From the NCBI GenBank assembly GCA_012959995.1, contig DUCC01000012.1, positions 59,229 through 123,228 of the forward strand: a DNA stretch of 64,000 nucleotides, read 5' to 3'. Both the position numbers and the translations under genes were made by a program. Each line of letters opens with the position of its first letter. The stretch's first letter is position 1. Of the stretch, positions 9,579 to 19,012 are shown in pieces. Under the pieces are notes generated by a model. That model had not been told where the DNA came from and searched no databases. It saw only the letters and a list, made by a program, of their open reading frames with translations. This DNA comes from Acidimicrobiia bacterium (lineage in GTDB: Bacteria > Actinomycetota > Acidimicrobiia > Acidimicrobiales > MedAcidi-G1).

Positions 9579-10813
9579 CCGTAGGGGGCTTCCCACCCCG
9601 GTTCACGATCCAAGCAACGAATGAAAACCCCTGACTGAGGTTTGGGTTCAAAGTAAGAGGATTTTGGCGGCATGCGTTCGCCAGTATCGGCCACCGCCAT
9701 TAACTCAGCGACCGAGGTGGGGTGCATGACGAACCCGGTGGCGTTGTCATCTAAGCAACGGGTCTCTAAAGCAAACAAACCAACCGGTTCGGGAAGATAA
9801 TCAATGGAGGGGTCATTCCCAGGGTCCTTGATGTCATACACCGGGTTCAACACACCGTGTTGCAAACGGGAAACGTCGAGTTGGTCAACAGCCAATGCTC
9901 CACGGGCTTCCGGAAGGTCCATGCAGAACCATGAGCCGTTGATGAATATCCCAACTTGACCGTGTTCTGGGCGGGCCTGCTCAGCATTTTCTTTCGGGAT
10001 CAGGGTTCCGATGACTGCAAGGTCAGCGAAAAGTTGCTGAGCGGTGCGCTCTTGGCGGTCGTGGATACGCCGATGAAAAGGCAAGACCAGCATTTCGGTG
10101 TCGGGGAACAAAACCACTTGGGTCCAATCCAGCGGGCCACCAACTCCGTCAAAAAGGTCACGTGCGGTAGCGGCGGCCGCTAAACGGTGGTGCCCGTCGG
10201 TGACATAAAGGGTGCGGTCTCCAACCAAATCAGCCAGATGTTGAGCCTCTGGGCCAGAAACCACCCACACTTCTTGATCGACACCATCGCTGGTTGAAAC
10301 AAGGGCGGGTTCGCTATTACACAAACGATGGACTTCTTTTTCGAGCGCTGAATCGCTGCGGTAGGTCAACGAAACCGGGCTTGATGAAGACCCAACTTCA
10401 ACAAGATGGCGAGCCAGTAAATCGGTGCGACCAGGGCGCACCGCTTCGTGGCGCAAAATCCTCCGGTCGTCGTCTTCGGTTACTGGCACCAAACCCATGA
10501 TGCCGGTTTGTTGATGACCGTCAATGGTCATGCGGTAAAGGAACAACGAAAGTTCGTCGTAACAGCGGTAAGCCTCAGCATCATGCAACCGTTGCATGGC
10601 TTCAGCGCAACTGGCCAACAGGTTGCCAATATCGTCACGTTGTTCTAAAGGAAGGTCTTCACGTGAACGGGTCACGTGAAGAAAACTGTAGGGGTTGTCG
10701 GCGATGATGGCCACCCGCTCAGCGGGGGAGTAAGCATCGTAAGGGCCGGTAGTTACCCGGTCGGCCCACTCGGGTTTTACTAAAAGGCCAGGGAAGGGGC
10801 GAAGTACGCTCAT
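9575..10813 (-). CDS. DUF1015 family protein
   Basis: A 412-residue DUF1015 protein starting SVLRPFPGLLVKPEWADRV, with PYDAYSPAERVAIIADNPYSFLHVTRSR, then LYVTDGHHRLAAA, where a His-His pair may bind a cofactor or metal. The biochemical function of the family is not established. It sits between serA and pabBC, overlapping pabBC by four bases and starting two bases after serA ends. DUF1015 genes are often found next to serA in bacteria, which hints at a role in serine metabolism, but that is an association only. Confidence 0.85.
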   Translation of the reverse strand: MSVLRPFPGLLVKPEWADRVTTGPYDAYSPAERVAIIADNPYSFLHVTRSREDLPLEQRDDIGNLLASCAEAMQRLHDAEAYRCYDELSLFLYRMTIDGHQQTGIMGLVPVTEDDDRRILRHEAVRPGRTDLLARHLVEVGSSSSPVSLTYRSDSALEKEVHRLCNSEPALVSTSDGVDQEVWVVSGPEAQHLADLVGDRTLYVTDGHHRLAAAATARDLFDGVGGPLDWTQVVLFPDTEMLVLPFHRRIHDRQERTAQQLFADLAVIGTLIPKENAEQARPEHGQVGIFINGSWFCMDLPEARGALAVDQLDVSRLQHGVLNPVYDIKDPGNDPSIDYLPEPVGLFALETRCLDDNATGFVMHPTSVAELMAVADTGERMPPKSSYFEPKPQSGVFIRCLDREPGWEAPYG

Positions 10814-10815
10814 GC

Positions 10816-12021
10816 TTATCGCTTGCGAATCTGAACTTGAATAACGTTGTCAAGTTCGTTGAGTTCTTGGGAAATTTCGTCGGTAATTTCACCGCCCACA
10901 TCTATTAAAGCCACCGCAGCGTTCGAACCAAGGAACACCTTATTTTGCATAGTTTGTACGTTTACCCGGGCGTTTCGAAGCACCCGTAAAGCTTCGGCGA
11001 GTACGCCGACCTGGTCGAAGTGGCGAATGGTGATGGTGTAAGTACCAACCCGGGCATCAGCCATGTTGACGCAGTTCATGAGTTCACCACTGCGGTAAGC
11101 CTCAATAACGTCAATGGTTCCCGCCGATGTGGCATCTTGAGCTTGTTGAGTAGAGGCACCAATATGGTGGGTGCCGGTCACCTTGGGATGAGCAGCAACC
11201 GCCGAAGCAAAGGAGCCGGTACTTGAACCCGGTTCGTTGCAGAAGACGTCGAGACCAGCGCGCAAACCAGTGGTTTCTAGCGCATGAAGTAGAGCTTCTT
11301 CATCCACGACCTCTCCTCGGCTGGTGTTGAGCAAAATAGCGTCGTCTTTCATGCGGCCCAAAAAGTCGGCGTCGACCAACCCTTGGGTGGCTTGCCCTCC
11401 GGGGACATGGAGCGAAACAATGTCAGATTCGTCAAGCAACGCAGAGAGGTCGTCAACTAACCGGATGCCCAGAGAGCGGATGCGCATTTCCACGCCGGCA
11501 GATCGGTTGGTTTTTCGTTCCGCTACCACGGTGATGCCAAAGGATCGGGCCCGTTCGGCCACCGCCAAGCCGATTTCCCCGAGACCGATAATACCCATCG
11601 TTTTGCCGAGCAAGCCGTCGGCTTTACTGTAAGTTTTTTTGTTCCACTGACCGTTGCGGAGATCGGCGGTGGCTTGGGCAATATGACGATCAATGGCTAC
11701 CAGCAACCCCATGGTGAGTTCTGCTACGGCCACCGAGTTGGTTCCCGGCACGTTGCAGACATACACCCCGGCATCGGCAGCCGCTTGGCAATCAATGGTG
11801 TTGGTGCCCGCACCGGCCCGCACAATAAGCCCCAACTGGTTGGCGCTTTCTATGGCGGCCGCCGTGACTTCGGTACTGCGGACGATCAAAATATCCATCC
11901 CATCGAGTGCTCCAAAAAGCTCGTTGGGGCCGAGATCTGTGTTAACCAAGCAATCGTCCCCCCTTTGCCGGAGGGCATCAACGTAAGATTCTGGAAGAGC
12001 GTCTGCGAAAAGAATTTTCAT
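10816..12021 (-). CDS. serA: D-3-phosphoglycerate dehydrogenase-like protein
   Basis: A 401-residue D-2-hydroxyacid dehydrogenase. The N-terminal substrate domain contains LIVRAGAGTNTID. The NAD domain contains MGIIGLGEIGLAVAERA, and the catalytic region has LLNTSRGEVVDEEALLHAL and GTHHIGAST. It ends in an ACT domain (YTITIRHFDQVGVLAEALRVL), as in serine-feedback-regulated SerA. The start at 12021 was chosen because AAAGGAAC precedes that ATG and homology begins at MKILFADALP; a longer reading adds 35 non-conserved residues. It would make serine and so glycine and C1 units. Other 2-hydroxyacid dehydrogenase roles are possible. Confidence 0.85.
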   Translation of the reverse strand: MKILFADALPESYVDALRQRGDDCLVNTDLGPNELFGALDGMDILIVRSTEVTAAAIESANQLGLIVRAGAGTNTIDCQAAADAGVYVCNVPGTNSVAVAELTMGLLVAIDRHIAQATADLRNGQWNKKTYSKADGLLGKTMGIIGLGEIGLAVAERARSFGITVVAERKTNRSAGVEMRIRSLGIRLVDDLSALLDESDIVSLHVPGGQATQGLVDADFLGRMKDDAILLNTSRGEVVDEEALLHALETTGLRAGLDVFCNEPGSSTGSFASAVAAHPKVTGTHHIGASTQQAQDATSAGTIDVIEAYRSGELMNCVNMADARVGTYTITIRHFDQVGVLAEALRVLRNARVNVQTMQNKVFLGSNAAVALIDVGGEITDEISQELNELDNVIQVQIRKR

Positions 12022-12174
12022 AAGGTTCCTTTGACACGCCGCTCCCGGCACACGTGATGCGGGAAGCGGGGTAGTCTCTGCGGATCGGGTTAGAGAAACT
12101 CTAGACACTCGAACGAACAATGGCAAGAGGAACGGGTTTTGCTTCGGCGAAAACCCCCAAAGCGAGGAGTTGTG

Positions 12175-13071
12175 ATGGGTCGGTCCATGAACCGGAAGGT
12201 CATTATTTCATGTGCAGTTACGGGGTCGGGAGACACTACGGGCAAAAGCCCTCATGTGCCGGTAACCCCCGAAGCCATCGCCGATTCGGCTTTAGCGGCC
12301 GCCTCTGCCGGTGCGGCCATTGTGCATTGTCACGTACGCAATCTCGAAACTGGCCAAGGGGCCCGCACGGTGGCTTACTACCAAGAGGTGGTAGAGCGCA
12401 TCCGCGCCGAGAATCAAGAGGTGGTGGTCAACTTGACCGCCGGTATGGGTGGAGACCTCAACGTGGGTCCCGATCATGACCCTATGGATTGGCAACCCGG
12501 GACCGACTTGGTAGGTGGGGCCGAGCGGTTAGCTCATGTGGAAGCTATCCGCCCGGATATTTGCTCGTTGGATTGTGGCTCGCTCAACTTTGGTGACGGG
12601 AATGCGGTTTATGTTTCGACACCGGACATGTTGCGCATTATGGCCGAACGGGTGCGTGAACTTGGGGTAAAACCGGAGCTTGAAGTTTTTGATACGGGGA
12701 ACTTGTGGTTTGCTGAAACCATGATTGCTGAGGGGCTGGTTGATGCGCCGTACTGGTTGCAACTTTGCTTGTCTATTCCTTACGGCACCCCTATGGATGT
12801 GGGTATTTTGCAAGCCATGGTAAATCGTTTGCCAGAACAAGCCGAGTTCACCTCTTTTGGTTTGGGAGCGATGCAAATGCCCATGGTGGCTCAGTCCGTC
12901 ATGTTGGGCGGCCACGTAAGGGTGGGCCTCGAAGACAACCTTTATTTGGAGCGTGGCGTGTTAGCCACCAATGAACAGTTGGTAGCTAAGGCGGTGAATA
13001 TCATTGAACTCATGGGGGCTCGGGCGCAAACAGCGGCCGAGGCTCGTGAAACGTTGCAGTTGACCCGATGA
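12175..13071 (+). CDS. DUF849 beta-keto acid cleavage enzyme, probably dehydrocarnitine-cleaving
   Basis: A 298-residue BKACE (3-keto-5-aminohexanoate cleavage enzyme family) TIM barrel. The zinc-binding pair is in AAIVHCHVRN (His51, His53), with the typical PVTPEAIADSALAAASAGA before it and HVRVGLEDNLYL near the end. Members combine a beta-keto acid with acetyl-CoA to give acetoacetate and a new acyl-CoA. Dehydrocarnitine is a known substrate, giving betainyl-CoA. The carnitine dehydrogenase gene overlaps its stop by four bases, which strongly suggests this substrate. GAGGAG stands five bases before ATG 12175, so the longer upstream reading is rejected. No betainyl-CoA thioesterase was seen nearby. 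Confidence 0.85.
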   Translation: MGRSMNRKVIISCAVTGSGDTTGKSPHVPVTPEAIADSALAAASAGAAIVHCHVRNLETGQGARTVAYYQEVVERIRAENQEVVVNLTAGMGGDLNVGPDHDPMDWQPGTDLVGGAERLAHVEAIRPDICSLDCGSLNFGDGNAVYVSTPDMLRIMAERVRELGVKPELEVFDTGNLWFAETMIAEGLVDAPYWLQLCLSIPYGTPMDVGILQAMVNRLPEQAEFTSFGLGAMQMPMVAQSVMLGGHVRVGLEDNLYLERGVLATNEQLVAKAVNIIELMGARAQTAAEARETLQLTR

Positions 13072-14006
13072 GCAATCAATCTTCGTCAACCGTGGCCTGC
13101 ATTGGCATGGGGGTCATTGGGTGCGGCTGGGCAGCACATTTTCTAGGCCAGGGGTACGACGTACAGGCTTGGGACCCGGCTCCGGGAGGCGAGCAGCGCC
13201 TCGAAGAGTTTTTAGATTTAGCGTGGCCGGCCATGGAGCAACTGGGTCTTGCTGCGGGCGCTGACCGCAGCAGGGTAACTTTTTGTGCCACCACTGAGGA
13301 GGCGGTAAGCGGAGCCCTGCTGGTGCAAGAGAACGCTCCCGAACGCTTGGAACTGAAACAAGGTTTGCTGGCCGAACTTGACCAGTTATGTGGTCCGGAA
13401 GTGATTATTGCTTCATCCACCTCAGGGTATTTGATTAGCGATATGACGGAGCAATGCCGGCATGCCCCGGAACGCGTGGTGGTGGGCCATCCCTTCAACC
13501 CGGTGTATTTGTTGCCCCTAGTAGAGGTGGTGGCGGGACCGCAAACCTCCAGCGCCGCTATGGACCGAGCGGTGAAAATTTATGAATCCACCGGGAAAAC
13601 GGTGATGCGCTTAGATAAAGAAGTCGAAGGGTTTGTCTCGGACCGTTTACAAGAAGCCATGTGGCGTGAGGCGCTCCATATGGTGGCCAACGGTGAAGCC
13701 ACAGTCGAACAATTAGATTTAGCTATTACTGCCGGCCCGGGGCTGCGGTGGGCTTTGATGGGCCCCATGTTGACCTTTCATTTAGCGGGCGGGGAGGGCG
13801 GCATGGCCCACATGCTTGACCACTTTGGGCCGTCCCTGCAGTCGCCGTGGACCAGGCTGGTGGCTCCTGAACTCACGACTGAACTTCGTGACGCAGTGGT
13901 TGAAGGCTGCCTTGATGAGGCGGCAGGCCGCACGGTGGCCGACTTGGTCGAAGAACGAGACCGTGGCTTGGTCAAGATTTTACAAGCCTTACGAGCAGGA
14001 GATTAG
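13068..14006 (+). CDS. L-carnitine dehydrogenase
   Basis: A 312-residue protein of the 3-hydroxyacyl-CoA dehydrogenase fold. NAD-binding CIGMGVIGCGWAAHFLGQG is at residues 11-30, IIASSTSGYLISDM at about 113-126, and VVVGHPFNPVYLLPLVEVV with catalytic-type His141. The C-terminal helical domain reads GPGLRWALMGPMLTFHLAGG, as in L-carnitine dehydrogenases, which oxidise L-carnitine to 3-dehydrocarnitine with NAD. Some bacterial homologues carry a fused thioesterase of about 170 residues; this one does not. Position between the DUF849 and gamma-butyrobetaine dioxygenase genes supports the carnitine assignment over a generic hydroxybutyryl-CoA role. Confidence 0.87.
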   Translation: MSNQSSSTVACIGMGVIGCGWAAHFLGQGYDVQAWDPAPGGEQRLEEFLDLAWPAMEQLGLAAGADRSRVTFCATTEEAVSGALLVQENAPERLELKQGLLAELDQLCGPEVIIASSTSGYLISDMTEQCRHAPERVVVGHPFNPVYLLPLVEVVAGPQTSSAAMDRAVKIYESTGKTVMRLDKEVEGFVSDRLQEAMWREALHMVANGEATVEQLDLAITAGPGLRWALMGPMLTFHLAGGEGGMAHMLDHFGPSLQSPWTRLVAPELTTELRDAVVEGCLDEAAGRTVADLVEERDRGLVKILQALRAGD

Positions 14007-14014
14007 GAGAACAG

Positions 14015-15262
14015 ATGGAACCTGAAGACCGGGCGCTGCTTGCGGCACCCCATAACCTGCCCACCGGGGATTTTTCGCTTTACCCCATAGAACACCACCT
14101 AACTGCGGCGGAAGTGGCTGGCCAAAAAGTAACGCTGCGGTGGAGCGACAGCCGGGTCAGCGAGTTTCATGCTCTGTGGCTACGCGATAATTGCCCGTGT
14201 TGTGTACACCACTACACCATGGAACAAACCTACGAAGTTTCTCAGGCACCCGTTGATTTGCACCCGGCCACGGTGGGGTTAAACAAAGAAGGTGCTTTGG
14301 TGGTGGAGTGGGCACCCGAAGAACATCGAAGCGTTTTTCACCCAGGATGGTTGCGGGCTTACTGCTCCTCGGCCCAGAGCCAAGCCGACCGCTGGGTTTC
14401 CCCCACCGTGTGGGATGGCTCAACTCGTCAACGCCCGGACGGGTTTGCCTGGGATGCGGTTTGCATCGACCAAAGCGTTGAGTTGGCATGGTTAAAAGCT
14501 ATCCGTGACGATGCTTGTGCCTTACTGCACGGGGTGCCTACCACCACCGAAGCAGTAGGGCAGGTCGCAGACCGCATTGGGGTGGTGCGCCACACCAACT
14601 TTGGTGGACTTTTTGATGTGAAGGTAGAAGCTGACCCGGTAAGTAACTCCAATACCGGCATCGGGCTTCCCCCGCATACTGATCTCCCGACCCGCGAGTA
14701 TCAACCGGGGTTGCAGTTATTGCACTGTTTGGCGAACAGCGTGGAGGGTGGTTTCAGTTTTTTGGTAGATGGGTTTCGAGTGGCGGAAGAAATTCGTCAA
14801 GTGGACCCTCGGGCGTTCACTTTGTTGACCACCGTTCCGTGGGATTTTGCCAACCGCAGTCGCACCAGCGATTATCGGTGGCGCGCCCCGATGATTGGTC
14901 TTGACGCCGATGGCCACCTTTTTGAGGTTCGGGCCGGGAGTTGGTTACGGGGCCCATTGATTGCCCCGTTTGATTTAGTAGAAGAAATGTATGCCGCTTA
15001 CCAGTTGTTTGAAAAAATAAGCCACAGCGAACGTTTTCAAATTCATTTCCGTCTCGAGCCAGGCGACTGTTTAATTTTTGATAATCGTCGGGCCCTGCAT
15101 GCTCGTACGGCTTTCGAAACAGGGAGTGGACACCGGCATTTGCGGGGCTGTTACCTCGATCGAGACGAACTGCGTTCCAGCATTCGCCTTTTGGAACGCC
15201 ATGAGAAACAAGAACAAGTTTTTTCTTCTTTTGAGAGTAAGAAAAAGGCCCCCCGGGTTTAA
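14015..15262 (+). CDS. Gamma-butyrobetaine dioxygenase-like 2-oxoglutarate oxygenase
   Basis: A 415-residue protein with the BBOX arrangement. The N-terminal DUF971-type zinc domain (LWLRDNCPCCVHH, residues 54-66) is followed by a TauD-type double-stranded beta helix. Iron ligands are visible as His221-x-Asp223 in LPPHTDLPTREYQPG and His362 in NRRALHARTAFE. In this family gamma-butyrobetaine is hydroxylated to L-carnitine with 2-oxoglutarate and O2; trimethyllysine dioxygenase is the close alternative. The carnitine dehydrogenase gene ends eight bases upstream and AGGAGA precedes the ATG, so the operon would take gamma-butyrobetaine to carnitine and onward. Confidence 0.87.
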   Translation: MEPEDRALLAAPHNLPTGDFSLYPIEHHLTAAEVAGQKVTLRWSDSRVSEFHALWLRDNCPCCVHHYTMEQTYEVSQAPVDLHPATVGLNKEGALVVEWAPEEHRSVFHPGWLRAYCSSAQSQADRWVSPTVWDGSTRQRPDGFAWDAVCIDQSVELAWLKAIRDDACALLHGVPTTTEAVGQVADRIGVVRHTNFGGLFDVKVEADPVSNSNTGIGLPPHTDLPTREYQPGLQLLHCLANSVEGGFSFLVDGFRVAEEIRQVDPRAFTLLTTVPWDFANRSRTSDYRWRAPMIGLDADGHLFEVRAGSWLRGPLIAPFDLVEEMYAAYQLFEKISHSERFQIHFRLEPGDCLIFDNRRALHARTAFETGSGHRHLRGCYLDRDELRSSIRLLERHEKQEQVFSSFESKKKAPRV

Positions 15263-15285
15263 TTCTGCGCTAGTCTGCGGCAACA

Positions 15286-17229
15286 TTGAAGGGCCTCGGC
15301 CCGCCGGTCAACGAAGATTGGAAGATTATGGGCAAGCGTTTAACCACCCCGATGGTGCGAGAAAATGGCCAATTGCGTGAAGCCACATGGGATGAAGCGT
15401 TAGATCGGGTGGCTGACGGTTTTCGCTCGGTGGTTGATCAACATGGGCCAGATGCTTTCGGCATGTTTTGTTGTTCAAAAACCATCAACGAGGTGAACTA
15501 CGCCGCCCAAAAGTTCGCTCGAACGATCATCGGGACCAACAACATTGACAGTTGTAATCGAACTTGACACGCTCCTAGCGTCGTCGGTCTGGCGACAGTA
15601 TTCGGAGCAGGGGGTGGAACCTCCTCTTATCAAGAGATTGAAGAAACTGAAGCCATCGTGCTGTGGGGCTCCAATGCTCGGGCCGCCCACCCGATTTTCT
15701 TTCACCATCTTTTAAAGGGCATTAGCAACGGAGCGCGCATGTGGGCTATTGACCCGCGGCGTACCGCTTCGGCCAAGTTTGCCGATGCCTGGTTGGGGCT
15801 CAACGTGGGCACTGATATTGCTTTAGCTAATGGGGTGGCCCGAGAGATTATTCACGCCGGCTTAGTTAACGACGAGTTTGTAGAACACGCCACCGAAGGG
15901 TTCGAAGCTTTCGCCGCTTTTGTCGAACCATGGACGCTGGATTACACCGCGGAAATAACCGGGGTACCCGCAGAAGCAATCGCCGATTTAGCACACGGTT
16001 ACGCCCAGGCGGCTACCGCTCAACTTATGTGGACCTTGGGGATCACCGAACACCACACCGGGGTGGACAACGTGTTGGCTTTGTCCAACCTGTCGCTGCT
16101 TACTGGGCACGTGGGCCGTTGGGGCTCAGGGCTGGTGCCGTTGCGGGGGCAAAACAATGTGCAAGGTGGAGGAGACATGGGTGCGTTGCCCAACAAACTC
16201 CCCGGTTTTCAAGATGTGGCCGACGATGCCCTGCGGGCCCGGTTCGAAACAGTTTGGGGCACTACCTTTACTGGCGAAGTGGGGTTAAACCTTACGCAAA
16301 TGTTCGAGGCCATGGCCACAAAAGATTTACGGGCCGTGTGGGTAATTGGCGAAAACCCGGCTGACTCTGAGGCCGATGCCAAGCATGCGCGAGCCATGTT
16401 GGAGGGTCTTGATGTGTTGGTGGTTCAAGACGTGTTTATGACCCGTACGGCACAACTGGCCGATGTGGTTTTGCCGGCTGCTTTGGGTTGGGCAGAGTCC
16501 GATGGAACGGTGACCTCTAGCGAGCGGCGGGTGCAAAGAACCCGAGCGGCTATTACCCCTCCGGGGCAGGCTCGTCAAGAAATTGACATTATTGCAGATT
16601 TGGCTGCACGCATGGGGGCCAAGGACTGGGGTTATCCCACGGCGGAAGAACTGTGGGAAGAGCTCCGCACGGTGTCACCCATGCACGGTGGCATGTCGTG
16701 GAAACGCTTAGCTGAGGAGGGTGGGTTGCAGTGGCCTTGCCCCGACGAAGATCACCCCGGGAGTCGTTTTTTGCACGGTCGGCTTTGGGAGCGACCCATC
16801 AGCGGCCGGCGAGCCCCGTTTTCTTGTGTAGAACATCAGCCTCCGGTGGATGCCCTTACCGAAGAGTTTCCGTTGCGCCTAACCACTGGGCGGGCCTTGG
16901 ATTCATACAACACCGGGGTGCAAACCGAAAACTTCAACTCGCCGATTCGTTCCGGTGAGGCCTTAGACCTCTCTACTGCTGACGCCTTGGCTTTAGGAGT
17001 GCAGGCCGGTGACCGAGTGCAAGTGTCGTCGCGCCGAGGTTCTATTGAGATGACCATTGATATTGATGCCTCGCTGCAAACCGGTTTGGCTTTCACTACC
17101 TTTCATTTTCCCGAATTGGCCGACATCAACCAACTGACCAGCGATGCGTACGACAGCAAATCGGGGACGGCCGAATTTAAAGCGGCCGCTATTCGGGTAG
17201 AAAAGATTGCCGAGACCACCCGTGTCTGA
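15286..17229 (+). CDS. Formate dehydrogenase catalytic chain, selenocysteine-containing, lacking its N-terminal domains
   Basis: Read through the single in-frame TGA at 15565-15567 this is one 647-residue chain. The TGA is at residue 94, between NNIDSCNRT and HAPSVVGLATVFG, exactly where formate dehydrogenases carry Cys or selenocysteine before the catalytic His. The body is a molybdopterin oxidoreductase (VLWGSNARAAHP, LMWTLGITEHHTG, MGALPNKLPGF, VWVIGENPADSEADA), ending in a dinucleotide-binding domain (LRLTTGRALDSYNTGVQTENF). It lacks the ferredoxin domains and the Cys4 cluster domain normally in the same chain; those are encoded separately at 19009-19872. The start is uncertain: TTG 15286 or ATG 15328 after GGAAG. 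Formate to CO2 is the expected reaction. Confidence 0.88.
15565..15567 (+). other. In-frame UGA, predicted selenocysteine codon
   Basis: This TGA interrupts a reading frame conserved on both sides (SCNRT before, HAPSVVGLATVFG after). It occupies the metal-ligand Cys/Sec position of formate dehydrogenase H-type enzymes. No frameshift or other stop is needed to join the two sides. Confidence 0.85.
15580..15596 (+). promoter_or_regulatory. Bacterial SECIS-like hairpin downstream of the UGA
   Basis: GTCG (15580-15583) pairs with CGAC (15593-15596). T15584 is bulged, C15585 pairs with G15592, and the loop is GGTCTG (15586-15591). The loop begins 18 bases after the UGA, the same register as GGUCUG in the E. 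coli fdhF SECIS as recalled. The bulged U sits three bases nearer the loop than in E. coli. It would recruit SelB with Sec-tRNA. Confidence 0.7.
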
Positions 17230-19012
17230 CCTTCGTTTTAGTACCGAGACTCCAACGGACGCTGAAAAGCAAGCGGTAGATGAGGTGGTGGCCTTAATGG
17301 GTCCGGCCACCTTGCATCTTGATGAGCGCTACGTGGTGGGCGGCCGTCAACGGGCTGACCAGCGCCGCACCTTGTTGTTGCCGGCCCTACATGCTTTGCA
17401 AAACGCTGCTGGGTGGGTGAGCCCTGGGGGGCTTGACTATGTCTGCCGGATGCTTGAGGTGCCGCCGGCTGAGGCATACGGGGTGGCTACTTTTTACCAT
17501 TTGTTGGGTCAAGAGAGCCCAGAAAACAATGACCTCATCCATGTATGCGATGACGTGGCTTGCCGGTTATTTGGCGCCACCGACCTTATGGATGACCTCA
17601 CCGCGGTTGGTCAACAAGTAAAGGCCAGCCCATGTTTGGGTCAGTGCGAGCGGGGTCCGGCAGTGTTGGTGCAACGTATTGGGCAACAAGACCTCTCCGT
17701 GGTGGCAGCCACTAAGCAAAATGTTGAAGCAGCGTTGGGTGCTCAAGATTCCGCCGCTTCGGTGGTCCTTCCCCAACAAGGCCAAGAAGGTTTGCCGCTT
17801 CTGGCCCGGATTGGATTAGTGGACCCGCAGTCTCTTGAGAGTTACCGAGAGCACGGCGGCTATGGGGCGCTTAGCGCAGCCTTGGAGCTCGGCGGCGACC
17901 GGGTCATCGAAGAAATAACTACCGCCGGGCTTTCTGGTCGCGGGGGAGCGGCTTTTCCTACCGGGGTGAAATGGCGCGCCGTGGCCGACCAGCAAGGCCG
18001 CCCTCGGCATGTGGTCTGTAACGCCGATGAATCAGAACCGGGCACCTTCAAGGACCGCACGGTCATGGAAGGCGACCCGTTTGCTTTGCTAGAAGCGATG
18101 ACCATTGCTGGGGTGTCGATGGGTGCTCAACAAGGGTGGATTTATTTACGGGGCGAATACCCAGTGGCGGCACAACGCCTGCAAGAAGCCATTAACCAAG
18201 CTAATGCTGCGGGGCTTTTAGGTGATGATGTGGCAGGTTCTGGCCACAAATTTACGGTAACGCTGCGTCTCGGTGCAGGGGCCTATATCTGTGGCGAAGA
18301 AACGGCATTGTTTAATTCCATTGAAGGGTTCCGGGGTGAGCCTCGTAACAAGCCACCGTTTCCCACTACTCACGGCTTGTTTGGTGAACCAACAGCGATC
18401 AACAATGTAGAGACCCTGCTTAACGTGCTGCCGATAGTACTTTTGGGCGGAGCGGCTTATGCCGCTTCGGGTACCAAAGGGTCGCCGGGCACCCGCTTGT
18501 TTTGTTTAAGTGGCCGGGTGGTAACCCCCGGCACGTATGAACACGAGTTTGGGGTGACCTTGCGTCAGGTCATTGAGGCCGCTGGTGGGGTGACCGACGA
18601 GGCCAGCATTCGGACGGTCTTGTTGGGGGGAGCGGCCGGCAATTTTGTGGGCCCTGAGCAATTGGACTTACCCCTTACCTTGGAAGACACCCGAGCTGCC
18701 GGGGTTTCTTTGGGCTCCGGGGTAGTCATGGTCTTTACGGCCCAAGACGACTTAGTAGACACGGTGCGGCGTATTGCTCAGTTTTTTCGTGACGAGTCTT
18801 GTGGGCAATGTGTGCCTTGCCGGGTAGGGACGGTTCGGCAAGAAGAGGTGCTGGTCCGGTTGGGTCGGGGCAAAGCCCTGCCCACCGATGAGGCGTTATT
18901 TGGCGATCTTGAAGCAGTAATGAAAGATGCATCTATCTGTGGTTTAGGCCAGGCCGCTGCGTCGGCCGTGCGCTCAGCCATGGCCTTGGGTTTGTTGGAG
19001 GTAACTCAATGA
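17222..19012 (+). CDS. Fused NuoE-NuoF-like formate dehydrogenase diaphorase subunit
   Basis: A protein of 596 residues joining two subunits. Residues about 20-165 are a NuoE-like [2Fe-2S] thioredoxin-fold domain (VATFYHLLG, then Cys pairs in HVCDDVACR and SPCLGQCERGP). From about 195 it is NuoF-like: NAD/FMN region GRGGAAFPTGVKW, NADESEPGTFKDR, GAGAYICGEETALFNSIEG, and the [4Fe-4S] cysteines in DESCGQCVPCRVGT with a later SICGLGQ. It passes electrons from formate oxidation to NAD. GTG 17222 overlaps the catalytic-chain stop by eight bases; a TTG 15 bases upstream is an alternative. The next gene overlaps by ATGA, so all three are one unit. Confidence 0.9.
   Translation: MSDLRFSTETPTDAEKQAVDEVVALMGPATLHLDERYVVGGRQRADQRRTLLLPALHALQNAAGWVSPGGLDYVCRMLEVPPAEAYGVATFYHLLGQESPENNDLIHVCDDVACRLFGATDLMDDLTAVGQQVKASPCLGQCERGPAVLVQRIGQQDLSVVAATKQNVEAALGAQDSAASVVLPQQGQEGLPLLARIGLVDPQSLESYREHGGYGALSAALELGGDRVIEEITTAGLSGRGGAAFPTGVKWRAVADQQGRPRHVVCNADESEPGTFKDRTVMEGDPFALLEAMTIAGVSMGAQQGWIYLRGEYPVAAQRLQEAINQANAAGLLGDDVAGSGHKFTVTLRLGAGAYICGEETALFNSIEGFRGEPRNKPPFPTTHGLFGEPTAINNVETLLNVLPIVLLGGAAYAASGTKGSPGTRLFCLSGRVVTPGTYEHEFGVTLRQVIEAAGGVTDEASIRTVLLGGAAGNFVGPEQLDLPLTLEDTRAAGVSLGSGVVMVFTAQDDLVDTVRRIAQFFRDESCGQCVPCRVGTVRQEEVLVRLGRGKALPTDEALFGDLEAVMKDASICGLGQAAASAVRSAMALGLLEVTQ

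Noticed and set aside
12022..12126. Longer serA start at 12126
   Set aside because: The extra 35 residues are basic and not conserved, and a good ribosome site stands before the ATG at 12021.
15286..15567. A 93-residue gene ending at TGA 15565, with a separate gene starting at 15658
   Set aside because: Both sides of the TGA align in one frame to formate dehydrogenase, and the TGA is at the Sec position; splitting removes the active site.
15565..15567. Pseudogene or nonsense mutation in formate dehydrogenase
   Set aside because: Only one stop occurs in 647 codons, it is TGA at the catalytic Sec/Cys position, and a SECIS-like hairpin follows.
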